Assembly: GCA_963989385.1 (NCBI GenBank)
Contig: OZ022503.1
Coordinates: forward strand, 52,636,858 to 52,700,857
DNA length: 64,000 nucleotides
Source of the DNA: Ctena decussata
Taxonomy: Eukaryota; Mollusca; Bivalvia; Lucinida; Lucinidae
Reading direction: 5' to 3'
Shown: one piece after another, positions 54,165 through 64,000 of the stretch
Position numbering within the stretch: the stretch's first letter is position 1
Layout: every line of letters begins with the position of its first letter
The notes under the pieces: generated by a model
Databases searched by the model: none
The model's input: only the letters and a program-made list of their open reading frames with translations
Told to the model about the DNA's origin: nothing
Made by a program: the position numbers and the translations under genes

Positions 54165-54388
54165 GCGTGAACCCAGTAGGTATGTTCACATTTTATAATG
54201 ATACTGATGATAAGACACTCTTATCAAAAAATTTAAGTTGGGACGTACCTGTGCAGATCCTTTACAGTTCGCAAATTTGTGATTGTTGTTTTGTCTGTTC
54301 TGGGGTAGTTCCTGGTAGAAATGACGCATTTCTAGAAAACTTGTCAAAATATATAAAAGAAGAGCTTCAAAATATAAGCCTGTTTTGA
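54165..54388 (+). CDS. Candidate terminal exon, unrecognised
   Basis: After an AG (CCCAGTACAG) about 74 codons are open to a stop at 54388. They include NDTDDKTLLSKNLSWDVPVQ and VVPGRNDAFLENLSKYIK, which look protein-like. AATAAA at about 54709 could be its polyadenylation signal. No upstream exon was found. Confidence 0.22.
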
Positions 54389-55309
54389 ATTGTCATTATT
54401 TTGCCCAATAACCCATTTTGAATTTTCAGGAAGGAAAAATAGGCAGTTAACGCACCTTAAACCTTATAAGAAAGAAAGCAATTACATTTACTCCAGGACT
54501 TAAAACCGCCTCACCCTAAAATTTGTCACAGTTTGGTAAGTCCATATTTCAAGATACTAAATGTGACAAGGTTTTTTTAAGAAATCGTAGAACTAATCAA
54601 ATTCAAGACATTACGGGATGTTATGTCATGCGTGACGGCCTTTGCGCTTAACTGGTCAAAGTCACAGTCCCTTAATTTTATTTTCAACTTCTTTAATGTT
54701 TAATGCTGAATAAATTTATTTGTATGTTGAGGCCTTTCAATTTGATTCTCACTTTGCTGTGAGGGATATTCTGCAGCCAAACATAGTATTCAAGCCGCCA
54801 TGACTTTGAATGCGGCTAGACATCTTATGTCGTAAACTTGAACAAATAAATTTGGATGTGAAAAGTGCTTTATTTATGAAAATAACATTTGACGCACTAC
54901 ACTGCACAGGAATAGCGTTCGAATCTAACGTCGTATAGATTAAGGTCAAGAATACGTAAATGACTGGCGCAATTAATTACGTGCGTCGCGAAGGACGTTA
55001 CGTCACGAAATACTTCCTAGCCAGTGTAATTTTCAATATGGCGTCCCCACCGGACATTCGATAATAACGTTAAAAATGGGGAAAACGGAGTTGTTGTCAT
55101 TGTTTTTTTTTTGCTGTTGTTTGTTGTCTGTTGTAATTGTTTATTCAAGCTCTTTGCTGATATCGCAATGTTCTTTTTTTCATTTATGTTTGAAGTTATT
55201 TCATCAACATAGGTTAAGTGTATTCATACAAAATTAATGAGAGAGAGAGAGAGTTTCATGTGTGTAACAATTTATAGCTGGTCGGAATACATGTTCCCTC
55301 CCTGCTTTC

Positions 55310-55515
55310 AGGGCTCACAGGAGGACTTTTCAGACACACATATGAAAGGCGGAGCCCATCTTTCTCCTGTCGCTACGTTATCCTTCCCTGATCTGAAAAA
55401 ACTACCTATTTACTGCTGGCTTGAGAAAGAGACTTTTCCAGTCGCTAGCTGGCTGAATCCGGAATCGAACCGGCAACCGTCTGCGTCTTAACCGAACGAC
55501 CGCGGCGCCGGTGGG
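55310..55515 (-). mobile_element. SINE with tRNA-like head (minus)
   Basis: The complement reads GGCGCCGCGGTCGTTCGG, TTAAGACGCAGACGG and the B-box-like GGTTCGATTCC. The body boundary is uncertain. Confidence 0.5.
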
Positions 55516-55868
55516 ATTGCGAATCCGAAATTATCAATAAACCAAGTAAATGTATGCCAGCTGATTTTAGAGCTTTATGGGATCGGAATGTATTATTTAT
55601 TATAATGCCGATTTTTGCGATTTTAATACACATAGGCCTATCCTTTCTGGACATCAAATTTTATTTTGATTACTAAATTAGAATGATACAATATTTATTC
55701 CAATTGTTGCATGCCGTTGCCAAAGATATAGGGGCCTCTTACTCGCACCGCCCCTACGGCCACTACGCTACAAGAAGTCTTTACCTATCCCGCCTACGGT
55801 GGATTTGGAAGCCGACCTTGTAACTAACCATCATCTCGATATGACTCAAATACTGTCCAAAAGTCACC

Positions 55869-56090
55869 ATGAGCCACACCGACAGAACACGAGTCGTCAG
55901 TAATATGATACATGCACACAGATCAGCCTGCGCATACGCACAGACTAATAAATCTCTTCGCTGTTCCTCACGGAATCATTGTACCAGAGGACAACAAAGG
56001 CTCTGGTCAGGTTGGGCGGGTGCGCACACTGACCTGAGCTTCCGCTGACCGTATATGCCCCAAAGAACCCATTTTATCATGGCACGGAAC
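55869..56090. mobile_element. MITE family A, old diverged copy
   Basis: GAGCCACACCGACAGAACAC, CAGATCAGCCTGCGCAT and GGTTGGGCGGGTGCGCACA keep the family order, but many positions differ. Confidence 0.55.
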
Positions 56091-56219
56091 ATTTTGTGAT
56101 TTAGGGGAACGCAGTTTTTTTATGTGCGGCTCAGTCGTGTCGGCTGCAGTAACCATATTACTATTAGAAGCAATTTTCATTAATTTTTGTTTACGAGAGT
56201 CTGAAAAATAAATTCTTCC

Positions 56220-56710
56220 ATTTAAGCCTCGTTCACTCTACCAAAGTTTCTTTATCACAAAATCTTTAACAAAGAAAGTTTGCCAAACATTTTGCGTTAA
56301 CACGGAGAAAATTATTTGTTAAAGAAAAATGTGGCATGGAATCTTTGTCAGCTTTGGCAAGGAAATATTTGCTGCTGTGTTCACACGATCGAACATTATT
56401 CGTCAAGGTGACCTGGACAAATAAACTTTGCCCGTGTGAACGGCCAACCATGCCACATTTTCTTTGTTAAATATCCTTTGTTCAAAATCAAACCGATTTG
56501 ATTATGAGCAAAGTTTTCTGTGCTTATCTCCATAGCCAATTTCTTTGTTACATATTCTATGGCAAATTTTCTGTTCACACGGACAAATTTTGTTTGTCAT
56601 AAAAATTTTACCACATAAATTTGACAATGAAAATGTGGCATATTTTTTCATTCACACGAGCAAATTTTTCTTTCCCAAACCTACTCTGTCACAGAAACTT
56701 AGTCCTCATC
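56220..56710. repeat. Repeat-rich stretch around GTTCACACGG motifs
   Basis: TGTTCACACGATCG, GTGTGAACGGCCA, GTTCACACGGACAAATTTTG and TTCACACGAGCAAATTTTTC recur on both strands, interleaved with AATGTGGCAT. Probably one or two palindromic elements. Confidence 0.45.
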
Positions 56711-57492
56711 ATGCCGTATTCTCATAACGGTCATAGCATGTCTTATAACGTCGCCAGTAAACGACTGCAACGTCGCTTATAAATGACGTCGCGGAATGGC
56801 GTAAATTTATACATACCTATGCTTGCTTATCAAGCGCTACTTGAAAAACGAACTGGGTAGTCAAGGACTTTTCTTACCTCATATTAATCAACAGATCCTG
56901 TGACATAAAATATCAGTTTTTGAAAAAAATCTATGTAGTGGTGAACAAGCTGTGTACGTTTAAATTTTAAAATCTGAGTTTTTTCATCGCATTCCCATAG
57001 CCGTCAATGGAAACAGACTCAACATTTCATGTTTTTCAATCTAATCTAGCGACTAAATGAACTCGGTGACCTATCTTTTTTATTGCACAGCTCGACACAT
57101 GAAAATGCACCCCTGTGCAAAATTTAAAAAAATTCTATGTATGTGCCATTTACGTATTCTTGACCTTAATTTCATACTAATGGATACTTTGTCTGCATCT
57201 GCGTCAAATTTAGTTTGCCATCTCGAAAATAATTCATACTTTAACCAGACGCAACTCTAGATTAGAACACTGTTATGCTGAAAATACTGTTTGAGTTAAT
57301 TTATTTCTGTTGCTTTCGGAGTTTGATGCCATGTTGCAAATGCGTTTTTTTGCATTCCACGCTTTAAAACAGAAAATGTTGAAATATTGCGAAAGACAGG
57401 AACTCCCATGTAATGCTGAAATGACCGTTTGGACAGTTTGAAGACAATTCCACAGTTTCAGTAAATATGTAAATCTGTAAAATTTCCATATT

Positions 57493-57732
57493 TGAGCCGC
57501 TACACGACAAAACCAACAAAGTGGCATGTGCGCCCAGCGAAGACTCCGATCAGCCTGGGCATCCGTCCTGTCTGATCAGATTCTTTGCAGTACGCTTAAA
57601 GGGTAGCTAAGGATTTAAGCTACCTTCATGCCGACAGCGAAGACTCTGATCAGACTGGGTGGATACCCAGGCTGATCTGTGTCTTCGCTGGGCGCGCATG
57701 CCATTTTGTTGGTTTTGTCGAGTCGCGGTTCA
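57493..57732. mobile_element. MITE family A copy abutting SRCR gene 2
   Basis: TTGAGCCGCTACACGACAAA to TTTGTCGAGTCGCGGTTCA. It ends 41 bp from the stop codon of the gene at 57773, so a transcript of that gene would probably include the hairpin. Confidence 0.87.
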
Positions 57733-57772
57733 ATTTTTAGAATCATTTGAGAAGATCCTCACATGCATATAT

Positions 57773-58744
57773 TTATGGGTTACATCTCACTCCAGCATCT
57801 TCACTATGACTGCAGCCAGAATTACCAATGCCATGATATTGACAAGAAAATAGTGACCTTTCATAGCCAGAACAAGCAACATTAGTCAACATGATTTCTC
57901 CTGAGCCTTCCCCAAAGTTATGACCATATGAAGATCCTGGACCTTGAAACGCCTTCCCACCTGTAAATCCCAACATCCTACAAACAACCGCGGCATCCTT
58001 GTCGTCCCAGTAATCATCACACACTGTTCCATGTGTTCCTTGGTAATCTATCTCCACTCGACCTTCTCCTTTTCGTTTTCCTCCAACTAATGTCACATGA
58101 AACTCATTAACAGATTGTAAATGAGTATACAATGCAGAAAGCTTTGTCTCTAAACAGCTGTCCAGGTTATGGATATCACAATTCTCTATGTATGGAATAT
58201 CTTCCTTCCTAATAATAGCAGCGGCCAGATAGGTTGCTTTCCTATTATCCGTGACAAGTTGTACCAAATTATGAGTCATGTCGTATTTCATCATCTCAAT
58301 GATGTTGATAATTTCATTTTGATGTTTCTCCATCATTTTAGTCATCTGTGCACTTTAGGTATTAGCTTCAGTGTTTCTTGCCTTTCTCTCTAGCATAATA
58401 TCTGTCTTCATACGAATGAACTCTTCTGATATTTGCTTGATTGCTTCATTCTCCTCGATCCTCCCTGATAATGATTCTTTGCCTTCTTCGTTCGCGTGCA
58501 AGCTTCTTTTGTCAGCCATATCTTCTGCGGATTTTTCTAAATATTCCCGGGTTTCACTGAGTTTCTTCATAAAGTGTTTTCTGCCCTCAATGTCAGTATT
58601 TATCTCTCCTTTCAAAAGAGCCACTTCATTTTCCACCAATTTGTAATGGTTTTCATCAAGTCTTGATTCTCTTGCTGATAAAACTTCCCATTCGAGACAA
58701 GTGTAAGCAACAATTAAAACTGTTGACCAGAGTTTCAATCCCAT
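57773..58744 (-). pseudogene. Coiled-coil/SRCR gene 2 with one in-frame stop
   Basis: The same plan as the gene at 45972: signal peptide (MGLKLWSTVLIVAYTCLEWE), coiled coil, stalk Cys pair (NCDIHNLDSC) and a complete SRCR domain with all six group A cysteines, ending GCSHSEDAGVRCNP. A TAA at 58357-58355 interrupts codon 130. The frame is otherwise open over all 324 codons. Aligned to gene 1, the break looks like loss of one Val codon plus a single TTA to TAA change. The domain after the stop is well kept, so the stop is recent, polymorphic or an assembly error; a short product of 129 residues would be only the coiled coil. Confidence 0.85.
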
Positions 58745-58815
58745 TTTTAAACTTTGTTTTCTCTTCTCATTTCCTATATGTAGGCATTGACATTCAAAAC
58801 AGTCGCAAAGGAAAT

Positions 58816-58900
58816 CAAGTTATGCCTTAAATTGCTTGGTTTGTAGATGTTTATGTATTATTTGATCGTCAAAAAGCTTTAAAGGTCCGATTGCTGGATA
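58816..58900 (-). promoter_or_regulatory. 5' flank of SRCR gene 2 conserved with gene 1
   Basis: CAAGTTATGCCTTAAATTG and GCTTTAAAGGTCCGATTGCT match the blocks upstream of gene 1 in order and orientation, about 75-155 bp from the ATG. Confidence 0.5.
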
Positions 58901-59197
58901 AAGGCACAAGGATATCTTTCTGTAAAAACGACTATTGCAACAGTGTAGATCGCGACGCCTGGCCTGATCAGGGCCTACGCCATGCATTTAATCCTGGTTC
59001 TAATGCTGGCATCAAATGCAAGACTTTCTGGAGAATATATTTATAAAAATAAAATCAAGCAACCCTTACACTGAAATGGACCTGTCCAAATTGTGAGATA
59101 GAAGCATCTATAGTTAATTATTTCCCTTGAAATTATTACTTATTCCACTCCACCCTTTCCGATAGGAATAACTTCGTTTTCCTTATCACAGGGTGTT

Positions 59198-59444
59198 TTA
59201 ACTCTTTCGGTGCCAAAGTCGCAAAAATGCGACTTTGCAAACAGCGTATATCCAGATCAGCCGGCTCTTAAAAGAGCCGTCTGATCAGGATCTACACTGT
59301 TTGCCATTCAAATATGAACTTAAAAAGCCTGATTTTATGAAAAATGTCTTTAGATTGTTAAAATTTCCAATTACAAATCTGTCGTCTGATGATTTGAGCA
59401 GACGAAAATTTGTCGTCTGAAAAATTTGGCGCCGAAAGAGTTAA
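59198..59444. mobile_element. MITE family B copy, best-preserved ends
   Basis: TTAACTCTTTCGGTGCCAAA and the complement of TTTGGCGCCGAAAGAGTTAA differ at one position. The centre is CAGATCAGCCGGCTC with a complement. Confidence 0.8.
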
Positions 59445-60033
59445 TACCTTCCTGAACCGGAGGCTCCGGAGGAGCTTACTGGATAGGCAGTCTCCGTCAT
59501 CCATCAGCACCTGCAGATTGCTTAATCAACTTTCATACGGAGCAATCGTGGTCGCTAGCAAAAATGAAGAAGTGTGATTATTTGCATTAAGTATGCATGG
59601 ATAGAGAGATAGCGAGAAAGTTAAATTTGTAGTATTGCACAAATACACAATTGCAGAGTTATATGCATAATGCCATGTACATACATATCCTTACACGGCA
59701 GACACGGATAGACAAAATGCCTTTTTTTCCAAAACAAAAGTAAGACTGGAGGACACATGCGCGCTGGCGCAAGGTTGACATATTTCTCGGCCCAATACCC
59801 GGCAGTATTTTTCGGACTTTCCGCGATTTTCCGAATTCGTTATATTTTTGTCGTTTTTAAACACAGTTTAGCTACGTTACAAATACATGACAAAATATTA
59901 GAGATGTAAAGTAAATGTCTTGATTAGCTTTCGAGCATGTTCTATATTTTAACCCTCTCTCCCCCAACATCCCAAATCCGCCCTTACGCTTTTACATGGC
60001 AAAGTATTATTGATTGATTGATTGATTGATTTG

Positions 60034-60245
60034 GGTTTAACGGCCCTTTGAGCCAGCATTTCAGTCTATATCGGGCCGTCTCCCAGAGAAAAGGAGAAAG
60101 TAGATAGAGAAAAATATCCAAACTACTCCCGCCCGCACCTACTGCAAGCACAGTAGGCCCTTGCCCTACTATCACCCAAATCAGTAGGACGCCCCGGCAC
60201 TGGAAGCTACACGCAGCACCATCGCACCACCCGACCATCCCCCGG
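60034..60245 (-). mobile_element. SINE-like family E (minus) with GATT tail
   Basis: (TTGA)n precedes GGGTTTAACGGCCCTTTGAG...AGTAGGACGCCCCGGCAC. The microsatellite is the 3' tail of a minus-strand SINE. Confidence 0.78.
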
Positions 60246-60525
60246 CAAACTGTTAGAGATGACGAAGTGAAAAGACTTGATAAGCGTTCGAGTATGTTTA
60301 ATATAAACATAGTTTATTGCCTCCACACCCTCAACTCGCCCTGACGCTTTTGAACAGCCGTTGTCTCGATAGCTGTAGCGTACAGTGAGTTTGTTCCCAC
60401 ATACTATAAACCTTATAGGGGTCGATCTGACACGGTTGACATAGTTCTAGGCTCAATATTTTCAGCTGAATACATGCTTATCACCACCATTTCAAGAAAA
60501 AAGTAGGTATATCGTTCAGTGAATC

Positions 60526-60602
60526 CCTGCAGGCACACACTGTAGAATCAATATTGAATCAACGTAGATTCAATGTTGATTCAATTTTTGTGCCTGGTGA
60601 GA
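60526..60602. repeat. Short palindromic repeat related to family D
   Basis: GCAGGCACACACTGTAGAATC...GATTCAATTTTTGTGCCTGGTG with TTGATTCA repeats. Similar sequence lies at 1313-1416. Confidence 0.5.
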
Positions 60603-61155
60603 TGTTTGTGGAATCGTTCTCGGCAAACTGATTCTTATGAGTCTATATCTTCATAGCAATGAAGTTGTCTGGCGTTATCTTTGGTATACACATATGGCAG
60701 CACCCTGTGAATCTCTTGAAGATAAGGTGCATCAAATATAACTCTAACTAAATTATCAGCCACTGCCAACTACAGCAAAAATGTAAATACTTGGACAGAA
60801 CTACTAGAAGAAACAGCGTACACTCAGGTGAGACTGCTTTAAAAAAGGGAGTACAATCTGGGTTTGCATTGTTTGACATTCAGTCCACCGTTTTAGTGAA
60901 CCTGTCCTGACACAGGGGAAAAATGATAATAGTTATCAGGTAAAAGATAAAGTTGTCCGGAAATAACCAGTTATTACGGTGCTTGAAGTACAAAGTAAAA
61001 AACTTAAGGAAACAGATCGCTGAATCAAGATGTTAAGAATAAAAGCAATCGTGTACAATCTACAATACAATATTGAAGATATAACTGGTTTGGAATTGAG
61101 ACCGTTTTAAATTTTAGTGAAACAGAAATAAGAATTACACAAAATAAACATAAAT
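60603..61155 (+). promoter_or_regulatory. Upstream region of SRCR gene 3
   Basis: The region between the palindrome and the start of the gene at 61156. It has no block shared with the flanks of genes 1 and 2 that I could see and no clear TATA box. Confidence 0.25.
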
Positions 61156-62313
61156 ATGGATTCCGAATTAAACGTGCGGTTAATAATTTTCATTGCTGTT
61201 TACTCGTTTCTTGAATTGCAAGTTTTATGTGCTAAAATGTCAAGACTTGAACAAAAAGTTGAAGCACTGGATAATCTTGTGCGTGGAGAAATGTTTCTCT
61301 TAAACGAAAAGATAGATACTCAAAGAGAGGAGATGAGAGCATCGTTCATGAAGAAACTCGATGAAACAATGGAAAATATAGAAAATTTAGCAAGCGGCAC
61401 TACAGCTACAGACAAATTACACATGCAGATACACAACGAAGGTAAGACACAAACGCTAGAAGGACAAATCAAACAAATGTCAGGACAGCTAGTTCGTTTG
61501 AAGCGGGGAATTATGGAAGAGAAAAAGGCAAGAAAAACTGACGTAAATGCGTTGATCACACAGCTTAGTAGAATAGAGGAAAATCAACACGAAATTATCG
61601 AAGTATTGAAGGGCAGACAGAACGAACTGAGCAAATATCAGGTTGATTTGATTAACAGTATTGAAGATATAAGAAATAAAACAGAAACTTATCACAGTTC
61701 TAGTGATGTACTGATAGAAAAAATTGTAATACTTGAGCAGAAACTTGGTACACAAGAACATGAACTTACATCAGCTCAGAGGCAACTACTCAATATAAAC
61801 AACACCGCAGAGACCTTGGTCCAAATTGCAAATAATATCAGCAAAGCATCATACTTTGTTGCCTCTGTGCTGATCAAGAAAAGAGATATTCCGTATATAC
61901 AAGATTGTCAAAGGCTTGAGCAAAGCGCTTGCTTAGAAGGAACACTTTCTACATTGTATGATTATCTAAACGCTGTGACAGAGTTTCAAGTGACGTTAGC
62001 TGGAGGAGGTAACAACCGAGAAGGTCGAGTTGAGATAGACTACCAAGGAAGACATGGAACAGTTTGTGATGATCACTGGGGCAACGATGATGCCAAGGTT
62101 GTCTGTAGGATGTTGGGGTTTACAGGTGGCACTGTATTGAATGGCCCAGGTGCTTCAGATGGTCATAGCTTTGGGGAAGGTACAGGAGAAATCTTGTTAG
62201 ACAGTGTAGCCTGTACTGGAGATGAACTATCCCTGTTTGCATGTAAACATAGTGGCATTGGTGTTCATGACTGTAGTCACCATGAAGATGCTGGAGTAAG
62301 ATGTGATCCATAA
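61156..62313 (+). CDS. Secreted coiled-coil protein with C-terminal SRCR domain (gene 3)
   Basis: A 385-residue intronless paralogue of the genes at 45972 and 57773, on the opposite strand and divergent from gene 2 (2.4 kb between starts). It has a signal peptide (MDSELNVRLIIFIAVYSFLE, cleavage near 26) and a coiled coil longer than in gene 1 (about 28-230), with two glycosylation-type sites NNT and NIS near 215-228. A stalk Cys pair (251, 259) follows. The SRCR domain (about 277-384) has FQVTLAGG, HGTVCDDHWGNDDAKVVCRM, GEGTGEILL and HEDAGVRC. The six group A cysteines are at 304, 317, 353, 363, 373 and 383. It is the most diverged of the three. An ATTAAA at 62433 may be its poly-A signal. 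Role in recognition of microbes or debris is inferred from the family. Confidence 0.92.
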   Translation: MDSELNVRLIIFIAVYSFLELQVLCAKMSRLEQKVEALDNLVRGEMFLLNEKIDTQREEMRASFMKKLDETMENIENLASGTTATDKLHMQIHNEGKTQTLEGQIKQMSGQLVRLKRGIMEEKKARKTDVNALITQLSRIEENQHEIIEVLKGRQNELSKYQVDLINSIEDIRNKTETYHSSSDVLIEKIVILEQKLGTQEHELTSAQRQLLNINNTAETLVQIANNISKASYFVASVLIKKRDIPYIQDCQRLEQSACLEGTLSTLYDYLNAVTEFQVTLAGGGNNREGRVEIDYQGRHGTVCDDHWGNDDAKVVCRMLGFTGGTVLNGPGASDGHSFGEGTGEILLDSVACTGDELSLFACKHSGIGVHDCSHHEDAGVRCDP

Positions 62314-62455
62314 CCTTTAACAATTCCCAGGTTAAATACTGCAAACGCTTGCATTTCTAGGAATTTTAAATACCGTCATTTTAAGACGACAATGCTCGAT
62401 ATTTCAAATTTAATAAGACTACATAGAAGTTCATTAAAAGTATAATGTACATATA

Positions 62456-62693
62456 TGAGCCGTGACACGATAAAACCAACAAGGTGGTTTTGCGCCCAGC
62501 GCAAATTCAGATCAGCCTGTGCATCCGCCCAATCTGATCAGAGTGTTCGCTGACTGCATGGAGGTAGCTTAGACCGTTAGCTACATTTTCAGCGCTTAGC
62601 GAAGAGTCTGATCAGACTGGGCGGATGCACTGGCTGATATGAGTCTGCGCTGTGAGCACAACCACTTTGTTGGTTTTCTCGTGTCGCGGCTCA
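62456..62693. mobile_element. MITE family A copy downstream of SRCR gene 3
   Basis: TGAGCCGTGACACGATAAAA to TTCTCGTGTCGCGGCTCA, full length, 143 bp past the stop of the gene at 61156. Confidence 0.87.
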
Positions 62694-62734
62694 TTAAAGT
62701 TTTAATAAATATGAATCTCAAACATTATAAATGA

Positions 62735-62780
62735 CACAGTGGTGTTTGTAGGATGCTGGGATTTACAGGGGAGACTGAGT
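62735..62780 (+). pseudogene. SRCR domain relic
   Basis: GTTTGTAGGATGCTGGGATT and following ACAGGGGAGAC encode VCRMLGFTG, the core SRCR motif, and align with the three genes, with a one-base gap just before. Only about 45 bp survive. Confidence 0.65.
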
Positions 62781-62818
62781 GTCTATTTCCTAGCATTTCA
62801 AAACACGTAAAGCGCTAA

Positions 62819-63024
62819 CAACGATAGTAGTAAATTTGCAACCTGTGCAGAATCAGATGAGGCGGCTCTTTATCGGCTTATAATGAGCCGCCTCATCTGG
62901 ATATACACTATTTGCACTCTAATCTTTGAATTGCCAATGATATATAGATTGAACGCAATATATATTTTCTTTAATTTTTGCAGATGTGTTTTTGACGTCT
63001 GCTTTTTAGCCCTTAAAGGGTTAA
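62819..63024. mobile_element. MITE family B copy
   Basis: CAGATGAGGCGGCTC...GAGCCGCCTCATCTG forms the centre. The right half has TTTTTGCAGATGTG, TGACGTCTGCTTTTTAG and CTTAAAGGGTTAA. Confidence 0.72.
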
Positions 63025-63438
63025 ACATAGCTGTTAGTAAGGAAATATTTGGACATATTTTCAATATAATTTCTGCTCGTCATCTGTAATACATCATTAT
63101 GACCGTTTCTGTTGGGGTTTCCTATGTTTTGATAGAAAAATAGACCAAAATAAAGCCAATCTTCTAAAACCCCGACGTCATAATGATGTATCAGGCTGCA
63201 CCGGTGTGGCACCAACGTCGACACAACGTCGCTTCGATATTGTATGCCCCCAGGGTCTGGAGCTCTTTAAATTTCAAACGCAAAGCGTGCTGCAATATGT
63301 ATTTTGCAAAGAAAATAAACTGCACTAATGTGGCATTGGTGATGTTTGTTATTTTAATAAAATGTACTGGAACGAAATGTACTGCATTACATATTTTGAT
63401 ATATGGTCAGGAGAATACAAAGCGTTCTTTTTGTAAAA

Positions 63439-63676
63439 TGAGCCGCGACACGAGAAAACCAACAATTTGGTTGTGCGCTCAGCGCAGATTCAGATCAGCC
63501 TGGGCATCCGCCCAGTCTGACCAGACTTTTCCCTAAGCGCTTAAAAGGTAGCTAAGGGTCTAAGCTACCGTCATGCGGACAGCGAAGACTCTGATCAGAC
63601 TGGGCGGATGCCCAGGCTGATCTGAGTCTGCGCTGGGCGCACAACCACATTGTTGGTTTTCTCGTGTCGCGGCTCA
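63439..63676. mobile_element. MITE family A copy, least diverged
   Basis: TGAGCCGCGACACGAGAAAA to TTTTCTCGTGTCGCGGCTCA, 238 bp, with almost perfect arms including GCCTGGGCATCCGCCCAG and complement. Confidence 0.9.
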
Positions 63677-63756
63677 AATAAATAAATTTTGCAACCAAAC
63701 ATAGAAGATAACCGAGATCATGTTTAATAGGTTTTACTTAGCTTAATTGTTAGATG

Positions 63757-63945
63757 AAGCGCCCGCGTGACAGAGTGGTTAGTGGTCCCGACTTCCGATC
63801 ATGGATCGCGGGTCGAATCCCGCCGGGGTCGAGTTTCTGTCCGAAACTAAATGGCGCTTCATTGCACAAAGCCCTTCATAATTACCCTCTCCTCGTCTTG
63901 CTATGACTAAAATACTGTTCAACTGACGTAAAAAGCGCATATTCC
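63757..63945 (+). mobile_element. tRNA-derived SINE
   Basis: Head GCGTGACAGAGTGGTTAG with B-box-like GGGTCGAATCCC; tail GCTATGACTAAAATACTG and GACGTAAAAAGCG. A different tRNA head from the 5315 type but the same 3' domain. Confidence 0.72.
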
Positions 63946-64000
63946 TAGCTATTTTTTGCAAATCAGATTAGCGTCAAAAGTCACTTTACAATATGAAGGT

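Noticed and set aside
59385..59430. CTGATGA with a later GAAA in a family B MITE
   Set aside because: The bases between do not form a helix II and helix I is lacking.

Overview
The window reads as nuclear DNA of a bivalve mollusc: AT-rich, intron-bearing, and full of short palindromic DNA transposons, tRNA-headed SINEs and 5'-truncated LINEs of molluscan type. The species was not given; a bivalve is my inference from the repeat types and from the intronless coiled-coil/SRCR genes.

Left part (1-13.6 kb): the 5' end of a kinesin-3 motor gene on the minus strand. Six coding exons of 14, 39, 80, 17, 23 and 125 nt splice in perfect register and encode the first 99 residues of the motor domain (VAVRVRPF, FDYSYWSHDGF, YASQ). 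The P-loop exon lies beyond the left edge. The introns are packed with at least three families of hairpin MITEs, and one family-A copy sits inside a family-C copy. About 370 bp upstream of the start codon a 5'-truncated LINE with an intact reverse-transcriptase frame is inserted in a SINE.

Middle part (15-45 kb): no firm host gene. It holds a second truncated LINE with a 12-bp target duplication; two foldback elements (19443-20432 and 24403-25237) sharing TATGG termini and exact 6-bp target duplications; a tandem of about 390-nt units carrying type I hammerhead ribozymes (28662-29542), which looks like a metazoan retrozyme or a Penelope-type repeat; a 5.7-kb element with long terminal inverted repeats and a TAA duplication (31311-37022); a 1.5-kb minisatellite (38.8-40.3 kb); a decayed mariner (41305-42255); and a 224-bp tandem duplication at 44856-45627 whose first copy gained two later insertions, with the lengths adding up exactly.

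Right part (45.8-64 kb): a cluster of three intronless genes for secreted coiled-coil proteins ending in one group-A SRCR domain. Two are intact (minus strand 45972-46934; plus strand 61156-62313). One carries a single in-frame stop (57773-58744, minus). A small SRCR relic lies at 62735-62780. The first two share upstream sequence as well as coding sequence, so the cluster grew by duplication; the protein plan is that of scavenger-receptor or pattern-recognition molecules. Each of the three genes has a family-A hairpin MITE just downstream of its stop. A 4.1-kb segment bounded by a 36-bp inverted repeat (49873-53964) holds two candidate exons of an unrecognised gene.
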